This document shows, in pieces, positions 34,945 to 43,378 of a stretch of DNA of 64,000 nucleotides (positions are counted from its first letter, which is position 1; each line of letters begins with the position of its first letter). The stretch lies in contig NZ_CP101322.1 in NCBI RefSeq assembly GCF_024300625.1, positions 2,927,992 through 2,991,991 of the forward strand. The letters are read 5' to 3'. The position numbers were made by a program, and so were the translations under genes. The notes beneath the pieces are model-generated. The model ran no database searches. It saw nothing but the letters and a program-made list of their open reading frames with translations, and was not told the DNA's origin. The DNA is from Halovivax gelatinilyticus (GTDB lineage Archaea; Halobacteriota; Halobacteria; Halobacteriales; Natrialbaceae).

Positions 34945-36157
34945 CGTGCGCGCTCGCGAGATGACGAGACGAGAGCGCGGCGAGCAGCGAGAGTTCGCCC
35001 GCCAGCGCGCCGACGGCGATGATCTCGGCGAGCGCGTCTGCGTTCTCACCGGCTGGATCGCCGCCGCCGCGGACGCCGAGCAGGTCGAGCGATTCGGCCT
35101 GCGTCGGGAGTTTCGTCCCGCCGCCGACGGTTCCCACCTGGAGCGAGGCGAACGAAATACTCGCGTAGAGGTCGGCCGAACCGTCGCCGTCGGTCTCGCG
35201 GGTGTCCATCGTCGTGATCGCGTTCGATCCCTCGACGACGTGCGCTTCGTCTTGACCCGTCGCGAGGAAGGCCGCCGCGACGACGTTCGCCGCGTGGGCG
35301 TTGAATCCGAGGCTGCCCGCCTTCGCGCTGCCGATCAAGTTCTTTCGGGTGTTGGCCTCGACGATACCCTCGGCGGTCGTTCCGAGGCGCGATTCGACGA
35401 ACTCGCCCGGAAGTACGACGTCGGCGGTGACCGACCGACCGCGACCCTCGATCGCGTTGATCGCCGCCGGTTTCTTATCAGAACAGAGGTTGCCGGAGAC
35501 GGCGACGAGCGAGGCGGGCGTCTCCGCCTCGACGACCTCGCACGCCTCGCGCGTCGCGATCGTCGCCATGTTCATCCCCATCGCGTCTTTCGTGTCGTAG
35601 GCGAAGCGGAGAAAGACCGAGTCGCCGACGACGTAGGGTTCGACGCCGAGCAGTTCGCCGTGATTGGTCGTCGACTCGGCCGCCTCGCGGAGTCTCTCTT
35701 CGTTCTCTCCGACCCACTCGACGGTTTCTGCGGCCTCGACGACGCCGTCGACGCGAAACACCGGCGCGCGCGTCATGGCGTTCTTGGTCACCCTCGCCGT
35801 CGCCCCGCCGGCCCGGCGGATGACGGACAGACCGCGGTTGACCGATGCGAGGAGGGCCCCTTCGGTCGTCGCGAGCGGCAGGTAGTACTCGCCGTCGGCC
35901 GCGCCCCCGTCGATCGGCACCGGTCCGGCGACGCCCAGGGGAATCTGCGCCGCGCCGACCAGATTCTCGATGGCAGTTTCTGTCTCTTCGGCGGCGAAGG
36001 CGTAGTCGCCGACGGTCTCGAGGTCGGTATCCGTCTCGCGCTCGACGAACCGTCTCCGGGCCGTCGCCGCCGTCTCGTGATCGGTCTCCGCTTCGAGTTC
36101 GTGCAACCGAATCTCGCCCGCGCGGAGGCGATCCGCGAGGGTCTCGGGGTCGCTCAT
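34928..36157 (-). CDS. hmgA: Hydroxymethylglutaryl-CoA reductase (NADPH)
   Basis: 409 residues, a class I HMG-CoA reductase. Conserved segments are LPLATTEGALLASVNRG (catalytic Glu), DAMGMNMATIAT, SGNLCSDKKPAAINAI (catalytic Lys) and NAHAANVVAAAFLATGQ. It reduces HMG-CoA to mevalonate for archaeal isoprenoid lipids and is the target of statins in haloarchaea. The protein starts MSDPETLADRLRAGE and is full length. It is convergent with the small membrane-protein gene. A short degenerate repeat lies over its stop codon. Confidence 0.97.
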   Translation of the reverse strand: MSDPETLADRLRAGEIRLHELEAETDHETAATARRRFVERETDTDLETVGDYAFAAEETETAIENLVGAAQIPLGVAGPVPIDGGAADGEYYLPLATTEGALLASVNRGLSVIRRAGGATARVTKNAMTRAPVFRVDGVVEAAETVEWVGENEERLREAAESTTNHGELLGVEPYVVGDSVFLRFAYDTKDAMGMNMATIATREACEVVEAETPASLVAVSGNLCSDKKPAAINAIEGRGRSVTADVVLPGEFVESRLGTTAEGIVEANTRKNLIGSAKAGSLGFNAHAANVVAAAFLATGQDEAHVVEGSNAITTMDTRETDGDGSADLYASISFASLQVGTVGGGTKLPTQAESLDLLGVRGGGDPAGENADALAEIIAVGALAGELSLLAALSSRHLASAHEELGR

Positions 36158-36257
36158 GGCTCACCCGAGACGCGGCCCCGTCCTAACAGTTGCTGATTCG
36201 TCTCGCTCGCCCGTTCGTGACGCAACGGTTTTGGGTATCCCACTCGCGCGTAGTGAT

Positions 36258-37823
36258 ATGACAGACGCAGCGGATCTCGTCCTGGTGAACGGGGAGGTTC
36301 ACGCGCTCTCGGAACCGGACGAAACGGCCGAAGCCGTCGCGATCAGAGACGGTCGCATCGTGCGGGTCGATCGGACGACCGAGATCGAACACCTCCAGGG
36401 CGTCGAAACCGACGTCATCGATTGTGAGGGTCGGGTCGTCCTGCCGGGATTCGTCGACGCGCACACGCACATGGAGAGCCAGGGGTCGTACCTGGTCCAC
36501 GCGGACCTCTCGGACGCGAGCGAGCTCTCGGACGCGATCGACGTGCTCTCCGCGCAGGCGGATTCTAACCGCGAGTGGATTCTCGGATTCGGGTACGACG
36601 AGAGCGAGTGGCCAGCGCCCCGGTATCCGACCCGGGAGGATCTCGACGCCGTCAGCGAGGAGCGACCGGTCGTCGCCATGCGCGTCGACATGCACACGGC
36701 GTCGCTCAACTCGGTCGCGCTCGAACGCCTCGTCGACGAGATGCCTGACCACGACGTCGAGACCGACGGCGGGACGCCGACCGGCGTCGTCGTCGAGGAC
36801 GCGACCGAGGCCGTCTGGGATGCGATTGAACCGGATTACGCGCAGGCGCGTGATCTCGTCACCGCCGCCGTCGACCACGCCACCTCGCTCGGGGTGACCT
36901 GCGTCCACGACAAGGTTCGAAACTCACACGCACCGCGAATATATCGCGACCTCGAACTCGCCGGCGAACTCGACTGTCGTATCAGGCTCGACTACTGGAG
37001 CGATCACCTGGAGAGCGTGATCGACGCTGGGCTGGCGACGAACGCCGGCAGCGAGTTCGTCCAAACCGGCGCGATCAAGTCCTTCACGGACGGCAGCATC
37101 GGCGCGCGGACGGCGAAGCTGTTCGAACTCTACGAGGATCTACCAGCGAACGATCGATCCGAGGAGGGGACACCGACCGACGGCCGCGGCCAGTGGGTCG
37201 TCGACCCCGACGAGCTGAACGCGATCGCCACCGAGGCCGCCGCCCACGACTACCAGCTCACCGTCCACGCCATCGGCGACGAGGCGATCGAGGAGACCGT
37301 CGACGTCCTGGCCGAAACCGAGAACACCGAGACGGCTCGCCACCGGATCGAGCACGTCGAACTCGCGACGGACGACCAGCTCGAACGGATGGCCGAAGCG
37401 GGACTCGTCGCCTCCATGCAGCCGAACTTTCACCAGTGGGCCAAGCCGGACGGTCTCTACGACCAGCGCCTCGGCGAGGAGCGACGAAAACGCTCGAACC
37501 GACTGCGCGACGTTCTCGACGCGGGCGTCCCGCTCGCGCTCGGCTCGGATTGCATGCCGCTCGATCCGTTACTGGGCGTTCACCACGCCGTCAACGCCCC
37601 GATGGCGTGCCAGCGTCTCTCGGTGACGGAGGCGCTGCGCGGCTACACCGCCGGTGCGGCCTACGCCGGCTTCGACGAGGATCGGATGGGCACGATCGAG
37701 ATCGGCAAGCTGGCGGATCTGGTGGTTCTCGACGAATCGCCGTGGGACAATCGTGATCGGATCGACGAAATCGACGTTGCCTGGACGGTCGTGGGCGGGG
37801 AGGTAGTTTACGACGACTCCTGA
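36258..37823 (+). CDS. Amidohydrolase (YtcJ-type metal-dependent hydrolase)
   Basis: 521 residues from ATG 36258; the frame extends upstream, but MTDAADLVLVNGEVHAL is the typical start. An amidohydrolase barrel is flanked by a beta-sandwich: the metal ligands DAHTHME, then VHAIGDEAIEE, RIEHVELA and the final Asp in LGSDCMPLDPL. The C-terminal GTIEIGKLADLVVLDE is characteristic of the family. It probably hydrolyses an N-acyl, formyl or cyclic amide bond; no substrate can be assigned. A TTTTG-containing box lies about 27 bases upstream. Confidence 0.88.
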   Translation: MTDAADLVLVNGEVHALSEPDETAEAVAIRDGRIVRVDRTTEIEHLQGVETDVIDCEGRVVLPGFVDAHTHMESQGSYLVHADLSDASELSDAIDVLSAQADSNREWILGFGYDESEWPAPRYPTREDLDAVSEERPVVAMRVDMHTASLNSVALERLVDEMPDHDVETDGGTPTGVVVEDATEAVWDAIEPDYAQARDLVTAAVDHATSLGVTCVHDKVRNSHAPRIYRDLELAGELDCRIRLDYWSDHLESVIDAGLATNAGSEFVQTGAIKSFTDGSIGARTAKLFELYEDLPANDRSEEGTPTDGRGQWVVDPDELNAIATEAAAHDYQLTVHAIGDEAIEETVDVLAETENTETARHRIEHVELATDDQLERMAEAGLVASMQPNFHQWAKPDGLYDQRLGEERRKRSNRLRDVLDAGVPLALGSDCMPLDPLLGVHHAVNAPMACQRLSVTEALRGYTAGAAYAGFDEDRMGTIEIGKLADLVVLDESPWDNRDRIDEIDVAWTVVGGEVVYDDS

Positions 37824-37900
37824 CCAGTCTTCTACGAGTCCCTCGTTGGACGTGTAGTCGTTCCGTACGATCGTCGAACGCGTCTACCGCCTTCGGCACC

Positions 37901-37908
37901 GTTTTACC
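37901..37908 (+). promoter_or_regulatory. TATA-like box of the epimerase gene
   Basis: GTTTTACC lies about 27 bases before the ATG at 37931, the spacing of leaderless haloarchaeal promoters. Confidence 0.5.
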
Positions 37909-37930
37909 CCACCGAATCGAGTCTCGCCAC

Positions 37931-38938
37931 ATGGACCACGCGCTCGTCATCGGCGGCACGCGCTTCATCGGTCGCCACCTGGTGGAGGATCTGCTCGAAC
38001 ACGATTACGACGTGACGCTCTTCAACCGCGGAAATCACGACAATCCGTTCGCGGACGTAGAGGGCGTCGATCGCGTACAAGGCGATCGCACGAACGACGA
38101 CGACCTGGAGCGGGCGGCCGCCGTCGAGCCGGACGTCGTCTTCGATTGCGTCGCGTACTTTCCGCGCGACGTGCGCCGGGCGACGGAGCTGTTCGACGAC
38201 GTCGACGCCTACGTCTACATCTCGAGCGGCTCCGCCTACGAGCGCGAGGACCTGCCAAAGCTCGAGGAGACGACCCCAATTCACGAGTGCACGGACGAAC
38301 AGGCGGTCGACGAAGATCACGACAGCTACGGGCCGCGAAAGGCCGAGGGCGATCGAATCGTCTTCGAGGCTGCCGAGGACGGCGTCAACGCGATGAGCGT
38401 CCGCCCGCCGATCGTCTACGGCCCGCACGATTACACCGAGCGGCTGGACTACTGGATCGATCGCGTCCGCCGATTCGATCGCGTCGTGGTCCCGGGCGAC
38501 GGGACGAACGTCTGGCACCGCGTCTACGTCGAGGACGTCGCGAGCGGGATGCGGATCGTCGCGGAGGAGGGCGAACCCGGTGAGGCGTACAACGTCGGCG
38601 ACGAGCGGATGGTCACCCTGCGCGGAATGATCGAACTGATCGACGAGGCGCTCGCGAGCGTCGACCCCGAGTACGATCCGGGCGTCGAGATCGTCACCGC
38701 CGGACCGCGCGAACTCGCCGCCGCCGACCTCGAGATGGACGATTTCATCCTCTACCGGGACCCGCCACACATGCTCTCGACCGGGAAGGTCGCGCGTCTC
38801 GGCTGGGAGTCGACGCCGCTTTCGACCGCGATGGAACGAGCCGTCGCCGATCACATCGAGTCCGATCGGACCGGCCGCGAACACGGGCCGGATCGAGCGG
38901 ACGAAGAACGCGTCCTCGGCGTCCTCGACACGCTGTAG
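37931..38938 (+). CDS. NAD-dependent epimerase/dehydratase (extended SDR)
   Basis: 335 residues. An atypical extended SDR nucleotide motif, VIGGTRFIGRHL, opens the protein, as in the GGTRFIG group found in haloarchaea. Further along are YVYISSGSAYERED, the catalytic-like YGPRKAEGD (Tyr and Lys in Y-x3-K), VRPPIVYGPHDYTERL and an HRVYVEDVASG motif. It likely modifies a nucleotide sugar or a related hydroxy compound. Proteins of this group are sometimes compared with chloroplast RNA-binding CSP41-like proteins. The exact reaction is unknown. It is followed by a tandem repeat. Confidence 0.85.
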   Translation: MDHALVIGGTRFIGRHLVEDLLEHDYDVTLFNRGNHDNPFADVEGVDRVQGDRTNDDDLERAAAVEPDVVFDCVAYFPRDVRRATELFDDVDAYVYISSGSAYEREDLPKLEETTPIHECTDEQAVDEDHDSYGPRKAEGDRIVFEAAEDGVNAMSVRPPIVYGPHDYTERLDYWIDRVRRFDRVVVPGDGTNVWHRVYVEDVASGMRIVAEEGEPGEAYNVGDERMVTLRGMIELIDEALASVDPEYDPGVEIVTAGPRELAAADLEMDDFILYRDPPHMLSTGKVARLGWESTPLSTAMERAVADHIESDRTGREHGPDRADEERVLGVLDTL

Positions 38939-38942
38939 GGAC

Positions 38943-39015
38943 TGTCGACCGGTTCGAACGCGAAGCTGTCAACTGGTTCGAACGCGAAGCGTGTCCACCG
39001 GTTCGAACGCGCGTA
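38943..39015. repeat. 24-25-bp tandem repeat after the epimerase gene
   Basis: Three units: 38943-38966 (TGTCGACCGGTTCGAACGCG then AAGC), 38967-38991 (TGTCAACTGGTTCGAACGCG then AAGCG) and 38992-39015 (TGTCCACCGGTTCGAACGCG then CGTA). They begin four bases after the stop codon. They are contiguous, without spacers, so this is not a CRISPR array. The GGTTCGAAC core is not part of a tRNA. Confidence 0.85.
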
Positions 39016-39060
39016 TTGACGGCACACAGTATCGGCCCGATCGACGGACGTCGACCGCAC

Positions 39061-39083
39061 ATTGTGCGATATGTGCGCACAAT
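39061..39083. promoter_or_regulatory. Inverted repeat upstream of nadA, candidate operator
   Basis: ATTGTGCG (39061-39068) and CGCACAAT (39076-39083) are perfect inverted arms separated by seven bases. The site lies about 25-45 bases upstream of the AT-rich TATA-like element at 39106-39115. It is the only strong palindrome I noticed at a promoter in this window. The position upstream of the TATA box suits an activator or a repressor; no known regulator is assigned. Confidence 0.55.
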
Positions 39084-39105
39084 CTCTGCCAAACACCGGG
39101 ATTGA

Positions 39106-39115
39106 AGATAAAATC
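39106..39115 (+). promoter_or_regulatory. TATA-like box of the nadA-nadB unit
   Basis: AGATAAAATC, within the most AT-rich stretch nearby, is centred about 50 bases before the ATG at 39161. This suggests a short untranslated leader. A purine run (AGAGGGGG, 39123-39130) lies between box and gene. Confidence 0.5.
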
Positions 39116-39160
39116 TTTTCATAGAGGGGGTATGAGTGACTGGTATCAACTGGTGTCGCC

Positions 39161-40294
39161 ATGGTAACGATGGAATCCGCGGAGATCGAAACGGATCTGA
39201 GCCTGTTCAAGTACGACAATCTCGAGCAACTTCCGACGGCGTACCGGACCCTTTCGGAGGCCGAGCGCACCCCGAGAATCGAGTCGGCGCTCGAGACGCT
39301 CGGCGACGACGTGATCGTGCTCGGTCACAACTACCAGCGTCGAGAGATCGTCGAGCACGCAGATTTCATCGGCGACTCGTACGAGCTCTCGAAGCGCGCG
39401 GCAGAAGCCGACGCCGAGTACGTAGTCTTCGGCGGCGTGACGTTCATGGCCGAGTCCGCTGACATCATCACCGACGACGACCAGACCGTGATCCTCCCGA
39501 GCATGGAGGCGTCGTGTCCGATGGCCGGGATGGCAGAAGCCCTGCAGGTCGACGCCGCGTGGGCCGAGATCACGAACGCTGCACCGGAGGCGAATATCAT
39601 TCCGATCACGTACATGAACTCTTACGCCGACCTGAAAGCGTTCTGTGCGAGCCAGGGCGGGCTCGTCTGTACGTCCTCGAACGCCGCGAACGCGTTCGAA
39701 TGGGCGTTCGAGCGCGGCGACAAGATCCTCTTCTTACCGGATAAACATCTCGGCGAGAACACCGCCTACGACCTCGGCATGGAGGATCGAATCGCGACCT
39801 GGGACCCGTGGGACCCCGAAGGGAAAGACCCCGAAGCGGTCGCCGAGGCGGACATCATCCTCTGGGACGGCTACTGTCAGGTCCACGAGCGCTTTACGGC
39901 CGACCACGTCCGGGCGATCCGCGAGGACGACCCGGACGCGCAGGTCGTCGTCCACCCCGAGTGTCGTCGCGAAGTGGTCGAGGCGGCCGACGTCGTCGGC
40001 TCGACGAGCACCATCTGCGAGACGATCGCGAGCGCGGACCCGGGAGAAACGTGGGCGATCGGTACCGAGATCCACCTCACCGAACACCTCCAGCGCTGGC
40101 ACCCGGAGGTCGACGTACTCGCCCTCTGTGGCGACGCCTGCATGGACTGTAACGCCATGCGTCAGATCGACCCGAACTACCTCACCTGGGTCTTAGAGGA
40201 ACTCGTCGCCGGTCGCGAGCGCAACGTGATCGAAGTCGCCCCCGAGGAGAAGGAACTCGCGGCGGTCGCCCTCGAACGGATGCTGGAGGTCTGA
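39161..40294 (+). CDS. nadA: Quinolinate synthase A
   Basis: 377 residues. The enzyme condenses iminoaspartate (from NadB) with dihydroxyacetone phosphate to quinolinate and uses a [4Fe-4S] cluster. Cluster cysteines are visible in EASCPMAGM, GLVCTSSNAANAF and the C-terminal ACMDCNAMRQ. Other conserved segments are LGHNYQRREIVEHADFIGDS and FLPDKHLGENTAYDLG. An alternative ATG at 39170 would remove three residues. It is the first gene of a nadA-nadB unit, with only three bases between them. A palindromic candidate operator lies upstream. Confidence 0.96.
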   Translation: MVTMESAEIETDLSLFKYDNLEQLPTAYRTLSEAERTPRIESALETLGDDVIVLGHNYQRREIVEHADFIGDSYELSKRAAEADAEYVVFGGVTFMAESADIITDDDQTVILPSMEASCPMAGMAEALQVDAAWAEITNAAPEANIIPITYMNSYADLKAFCASQGGLVCTSSNAANAFEWAFERGDKILFLPDKHLGENTAYDLGMEDRIATWDPWDPEGKDPEAVAEADIILWDGYCQVHERFTADHVRAIREDDPDAQVVVHPECRREVVEAADVVGSTSTICETIASADPGETWAIGTEIHLTEHLQRWHPEVDVLALCGDACMDCNAMRQIDPNYLTWVLEELVAGRERNVIEVAPEEKELAAVALERMLEV

Positions 40295-40297
40295 CCG

Positions 40298-41887
40298 ATG
40301 CCAGACGACGAAACCGGCCGTTCGGACACCGAGGAGGTCGACGGACGAACCGTCGAATCGACCGACGTACTGGTCGTCGGTTCGGGAATCGCGGGTTGTG
40401 CGGCCGCGCTCGGTGCGGCTCGAGACGGCGCCAGCGTCCTCGTCCTGACGAAAGCCAGCCGGCCCGACGATGCGAGTACGGACTGGGCGCAGGGCGGCAT
40501 CTCGACGACGCGTGGCGACCCCGCCTCGCTCAAACGGGATATCATCGCAGCGAGCGACGGAACGGCCGATCCGAACGCCGTCGACGTCCTCGTAGAGAAC
40601 GCGGACGACGCGGTCACGGACGTCTTACTGGAGACGATAGACGTCGAGTTCGATCGCGCGGACGGCGAGTTCGACTACGCGAAAGAGGCCGCACACTCGA
40701 CCGAGCGGATTCTTCACGTCGACGCGTCGACCGGGACGCACATCCTCAGACCGTTTCTCAGGTTTATCGACGACCACGATCGCATCGAGGTGCGAGACGA
40801 CACGGCGGTTCTCGACTTGCTCGCCGACGATCGCGGCGTCCACGGTGTCCTCACCGAGAAGTCGTCGTCCGGTCATCCGATCTACGCGAACGCGACGATC
40901 CTCGCGACGGGCGGTATCGGCTCGCTCTACAGTCACACGACCAATCCACCCGGATCGACCGGCGATGGCATCGCGATGGCCGCGCTCGCCGACGCCGAGG
41001 TCGCGGATATGGAGTACGTTCAGTTCCACCCGACCGCCTTTGCGGGGGACGAGTCGCGAGACGCTCGTGACCCGTCGAACGAGGCCACGTTCCTTCTCTC
41101 CGAGGCGCTTCGCGGAGACGGTGCCCGGTTGCTGAACGGGGACGGCGAGCGATTTATGCCGTCGCTTCACGAGGACGCAGAACTCGCACCGCGCGACGTC
41201 GTCGCCCGGGCCGTCGCGGCCGAGCGGGCGCGGACCGGCGAGGTCGTCCTCGACGTGAGCACGCTCTCAGAACCCTTCGTCGAGGCGTTTCCGAACCTGG
41301 CGTCGAAGTGTGCAGATCGGGGCGTCGACGGCGATCGAATTCCGGTCGCCCCGTGCGAGCACTTCCTCTGTGGCGGAATCGACGTCGACGACCGCGGTCG
41401 CGCGAGTCTCGATGGACTGTACGCCGTCGGCGAGTGCGCTCGGACCGGCGTCCACGGCGCGAACCGCCTGGCGAGTACCAGCCTCCTCGAAGGGCTCGTC
41501 TGGGGGCTCAGAGCCGGCGAAGACGCGGCCGCGCTGGAAGCGGGGCGTCGGGCTCGTCCCGATCCGCCGGAACTCAGAAACTCGGATCCAGAACTGCCCC
41601 CGCGTTTTGCGGCCGAGAAGTTCACTCGGCTCCGGCTGACGATGGACGAGAACCTCGGTCTCGTCCGCGACCCCGACGACGTCCGGCGAGCCGGTGGCGT
41701 TCTCCGCCGGCTGAAAGGGGAGGTAGACGCCTACGTGCGGACGCGGACCTCACGGGACCTCTACGAGTTACGGAACGCCGCCGTGACGGCGGTACTCGTC
41801 GCGCGGGCGGCGAGCGAACGGCCGAAGTCGGTCGGCTGTCACTACGTCGCCGAGGAGTCGAACGCCACCGTCTCGGCCGACCACTGA
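40298..41887 (+). CDS. nadB: L-aspartate oxidase
   Basis: 529 residues. It is an FAD flavoprotein that oxidises aspartate to iminoaspartate, the substrate of NadA. The FAD motif VVGSGIAGCAAALGAARDG lies near the N-terminus, ASTDWAQGGIS follows, and the later active-site region reads EHFLCGGIDVDDRG. GECARTGVHGANRLASTSL binds FAD near the C-terminal side of the core. The helical C-terminal domain is present. It starts three bases after nadA. The next nad gene, nadC, is not contiguous: an opposite-strand lipoprotein gene lies between. Confidence 0.96.
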   Translation: MPDDETGRSDTEEVDGRTVESTDVLVVGSGIAGCAAALGAARDGASVLVLTKASRPDDASTDWAQGGISTTRGDPASLKRDIIAASDGTADPNAVDVLVENADDAVTDVLLETIDVEFDRADGEFDYAKEAAHSTERILHVDASTGTHILRPFLRFIDDHDRIEVRDDTAVLDLLADDRGVHGVLTEKSSSGHPIYANATILATGGIGSLYSHTTNPPGSTGDGIAMAALADAEVADMEYVQFHPTAFAGDESRDARDPSNEATFLLSEALRGDGARLLNGDGERFMPSLHEDAELAPRDVVARAVAAERARTGEVVLDVSTLSEPFVEAFPNLASKCADRGVDGDRIPVAPCEHFLCGGIDVDDRGRASLDGLYAVGECARTGVHGANRLASTSLLEGLVWGLRAGEDAAALEAGRRARPDPPELRNSDPELPPRFAAEKFTRLRLTMDENLGLVRDPDDVRRAGGVLRRLKGEVDAYVRTRTSRDLYELRNAAVTAVLVARAASERPKSVGCHYVAEESNATVSADH

Positions 41888-41932
41888 TCCGTTCGAACGC
41901 GACCGGCGAAACGCCTGGGTTCTGGGTCAATT

Positions 41933-43213
41933 CTAATTCGTCGACGCGATAGCGTCCAGCTCATCCACTTCGGGCGCCATCGCGACGATCAACTCGTCTC
42001 CGTCCATCGCGAGCGTCAGATACCGGTCGGTACGCTCCCAGACGTCTCCCGCGGACGTACGGTCTCCCCGCGCCTCGGCCCACTCGCTGAAGTACTCGAA
42101 ACTGGTCTCGGCGGCGCTCGAATCTGAGAATCGTAGTTGCCACCGCCAGCCGTGGCGCCCGTCGGATCGACGAAACGCGGTGAACGCGTCGCCCCGCCAG
42201 GCGTCGGATACCGGGGCGCGATACCGAACGAGCGAGGAGAACACCTCGTCCGTCTCGTCGTCACCGTTCGTGTAGATCGATTCCTCGGGGAGTACTCCTT
42301 CGTTCCAGAGGGTGACAAAGAGCGATTGCATGCCGAGTTGCTCGGTATCGAGCGTCGACCACCGGTCGCTCGGATGGGATGGCGACTCGATCGGCTCCGG
42401 TTCGCGATCCGGATACCACTCGGGATGGAGGATCTGTCCGGTCGAGACGGGTGGCGTGGCGTGGGCGTCCCATATCGCGTCCCAGCCGTTTCGGTCGGCG
42501 AGCGCGGCCGCGAACTCGTGTCCGTTGATGTACGCGCCGAAGGCGAGCAGCAATGCGGGATCGACCCGGCTGAGTCCAGCGGCTCGTGGTCCCCCGATGT
42601 GACACTCCGAGAAGTGGCCGTCGCAGCCGCCGACGTACTCGTCTTCGACGTACTGGGCGGTGCCCTCGACGAGCGCCTGTTTCGCGTTGTATCGGTCGAA
42701 CCCGGCGGACCAGGTCCGATTCAGACTGCCGACGTCCGACGATTGAAACTGGATCGCGTGACAGAGTTCGTGTGCGATCAACTGATCGTCGATATCGTCC
42801 CCGTCCTCGCCGACGAACGTGATCGTCCTCGACCCCGGAAAGTACGCGCCGGCGAACTCGAACGGGAGTTCGGGTTCGAGATCATCGACGAGCCCGAGCG
42901 CGCGGTGAGCGAGTTGCTGGGTCGTCGTCTCTCCGGTGAGGCCCATGCCGACCGCTATCTCTTGCATCTCCGCCGTGTCGATGAGCTCGATCGCCGTCTC
43001 GTCGGTGACCGCCGCGTCCATCATCTCGGCGACGCGTTCGTACACCGCTTCGGTCCGGGTTCGAAATTGCTCGTCGACGTCTTCGAAGGTGAGTTTCGAG
43101 GGCGTCCCGGACGCGAGATTCCCTCGAGGGAGCAGACATCCCGCCAGGGCCGTACCCGCGGCGACGGCGGTCGTACCGAGAAACGTGCGCCTCGAACGTT
43201 CGGGCCGCTGCAT
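41933..43213 (-). CDS. Tat-exported surface lipoprotein with HExxH metalloprotease-like motif
   Basis: 426 residues. The N-terminus has a twin-arginine motif (SRRTFLG) and a lipobox ALAGC with Cys26, so it is a lipid-anchored outer-surface protein. A zinc-peptidase signature HELCH is at residues 148-152. Glu183 in LVEGTAQYVEDEY follows about 31 residues later and could be the third ligand (gluzincin layout). The rest is mixed alpha/beta without further recognisable domains. It resembles the haloarchaeal Hvo_1808-type surface proteins, whose function is not established. It sits in reverse orientation between nadB and nadC. Confidence 0.85.
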   Translation of the reverse strand: MQRPERSRRTFLGTTAVAAGTALAGCLLPRGNLASGTPSKLTFEDVDEQFRTRTEAVYERVAEMMDAAVTDETAIELIDTAEMQEIAVGMGLTGETTTQQLAHRALGLVDDLEPELPFEFAGAYFPGSRTITFVGEDGDDIDDQLIAHELCHAIQFQSSDVGSLNRTWSAGFDRYNAKQALVEGTAQYVEDEYVGGCDGHFSECHIGGPRAAGLSRVDPALLLAFGAYINGHEFAAALADRNGWDAIWDAHATPPVSTGQILHPEWYPDREPEPIESPSHPSDRWSTLDTEQLGMQSLFVTLWNEGVLPEESIYTNGDDETDEVFSSLVRYRAPVSDAWRGDAFTAFRRSDGRHGWRWQLRFSDSSAAETSFEYFSEWAEARGDRTSAGDVWERTDRYLTLAMDGDELIVAMAPEVDELDAIASTN

Positions 43214-43378
43214 TTACCACCAGTTAGAGGTCCAGCCGGGAAACTGTTGCTGTCGTATCGGTTCGACACACGGTGGTGTTCTCGCCGGAATTGGGTAACA
43301 CGATTCGGTCTTCGAGACGGGACTTGCTGTCGAATCGGTGGCGATAAGCGGTTCGGAGGGAAGGGTTCGATATCGAGC

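Noticed and set aside
38943-39015. CRISPR array or tRNA T-arm (GGTTCGAAC cores)
   Set aside because: Units are contiguous with no spacers, and no cloverleaf can be drawn around the cores.
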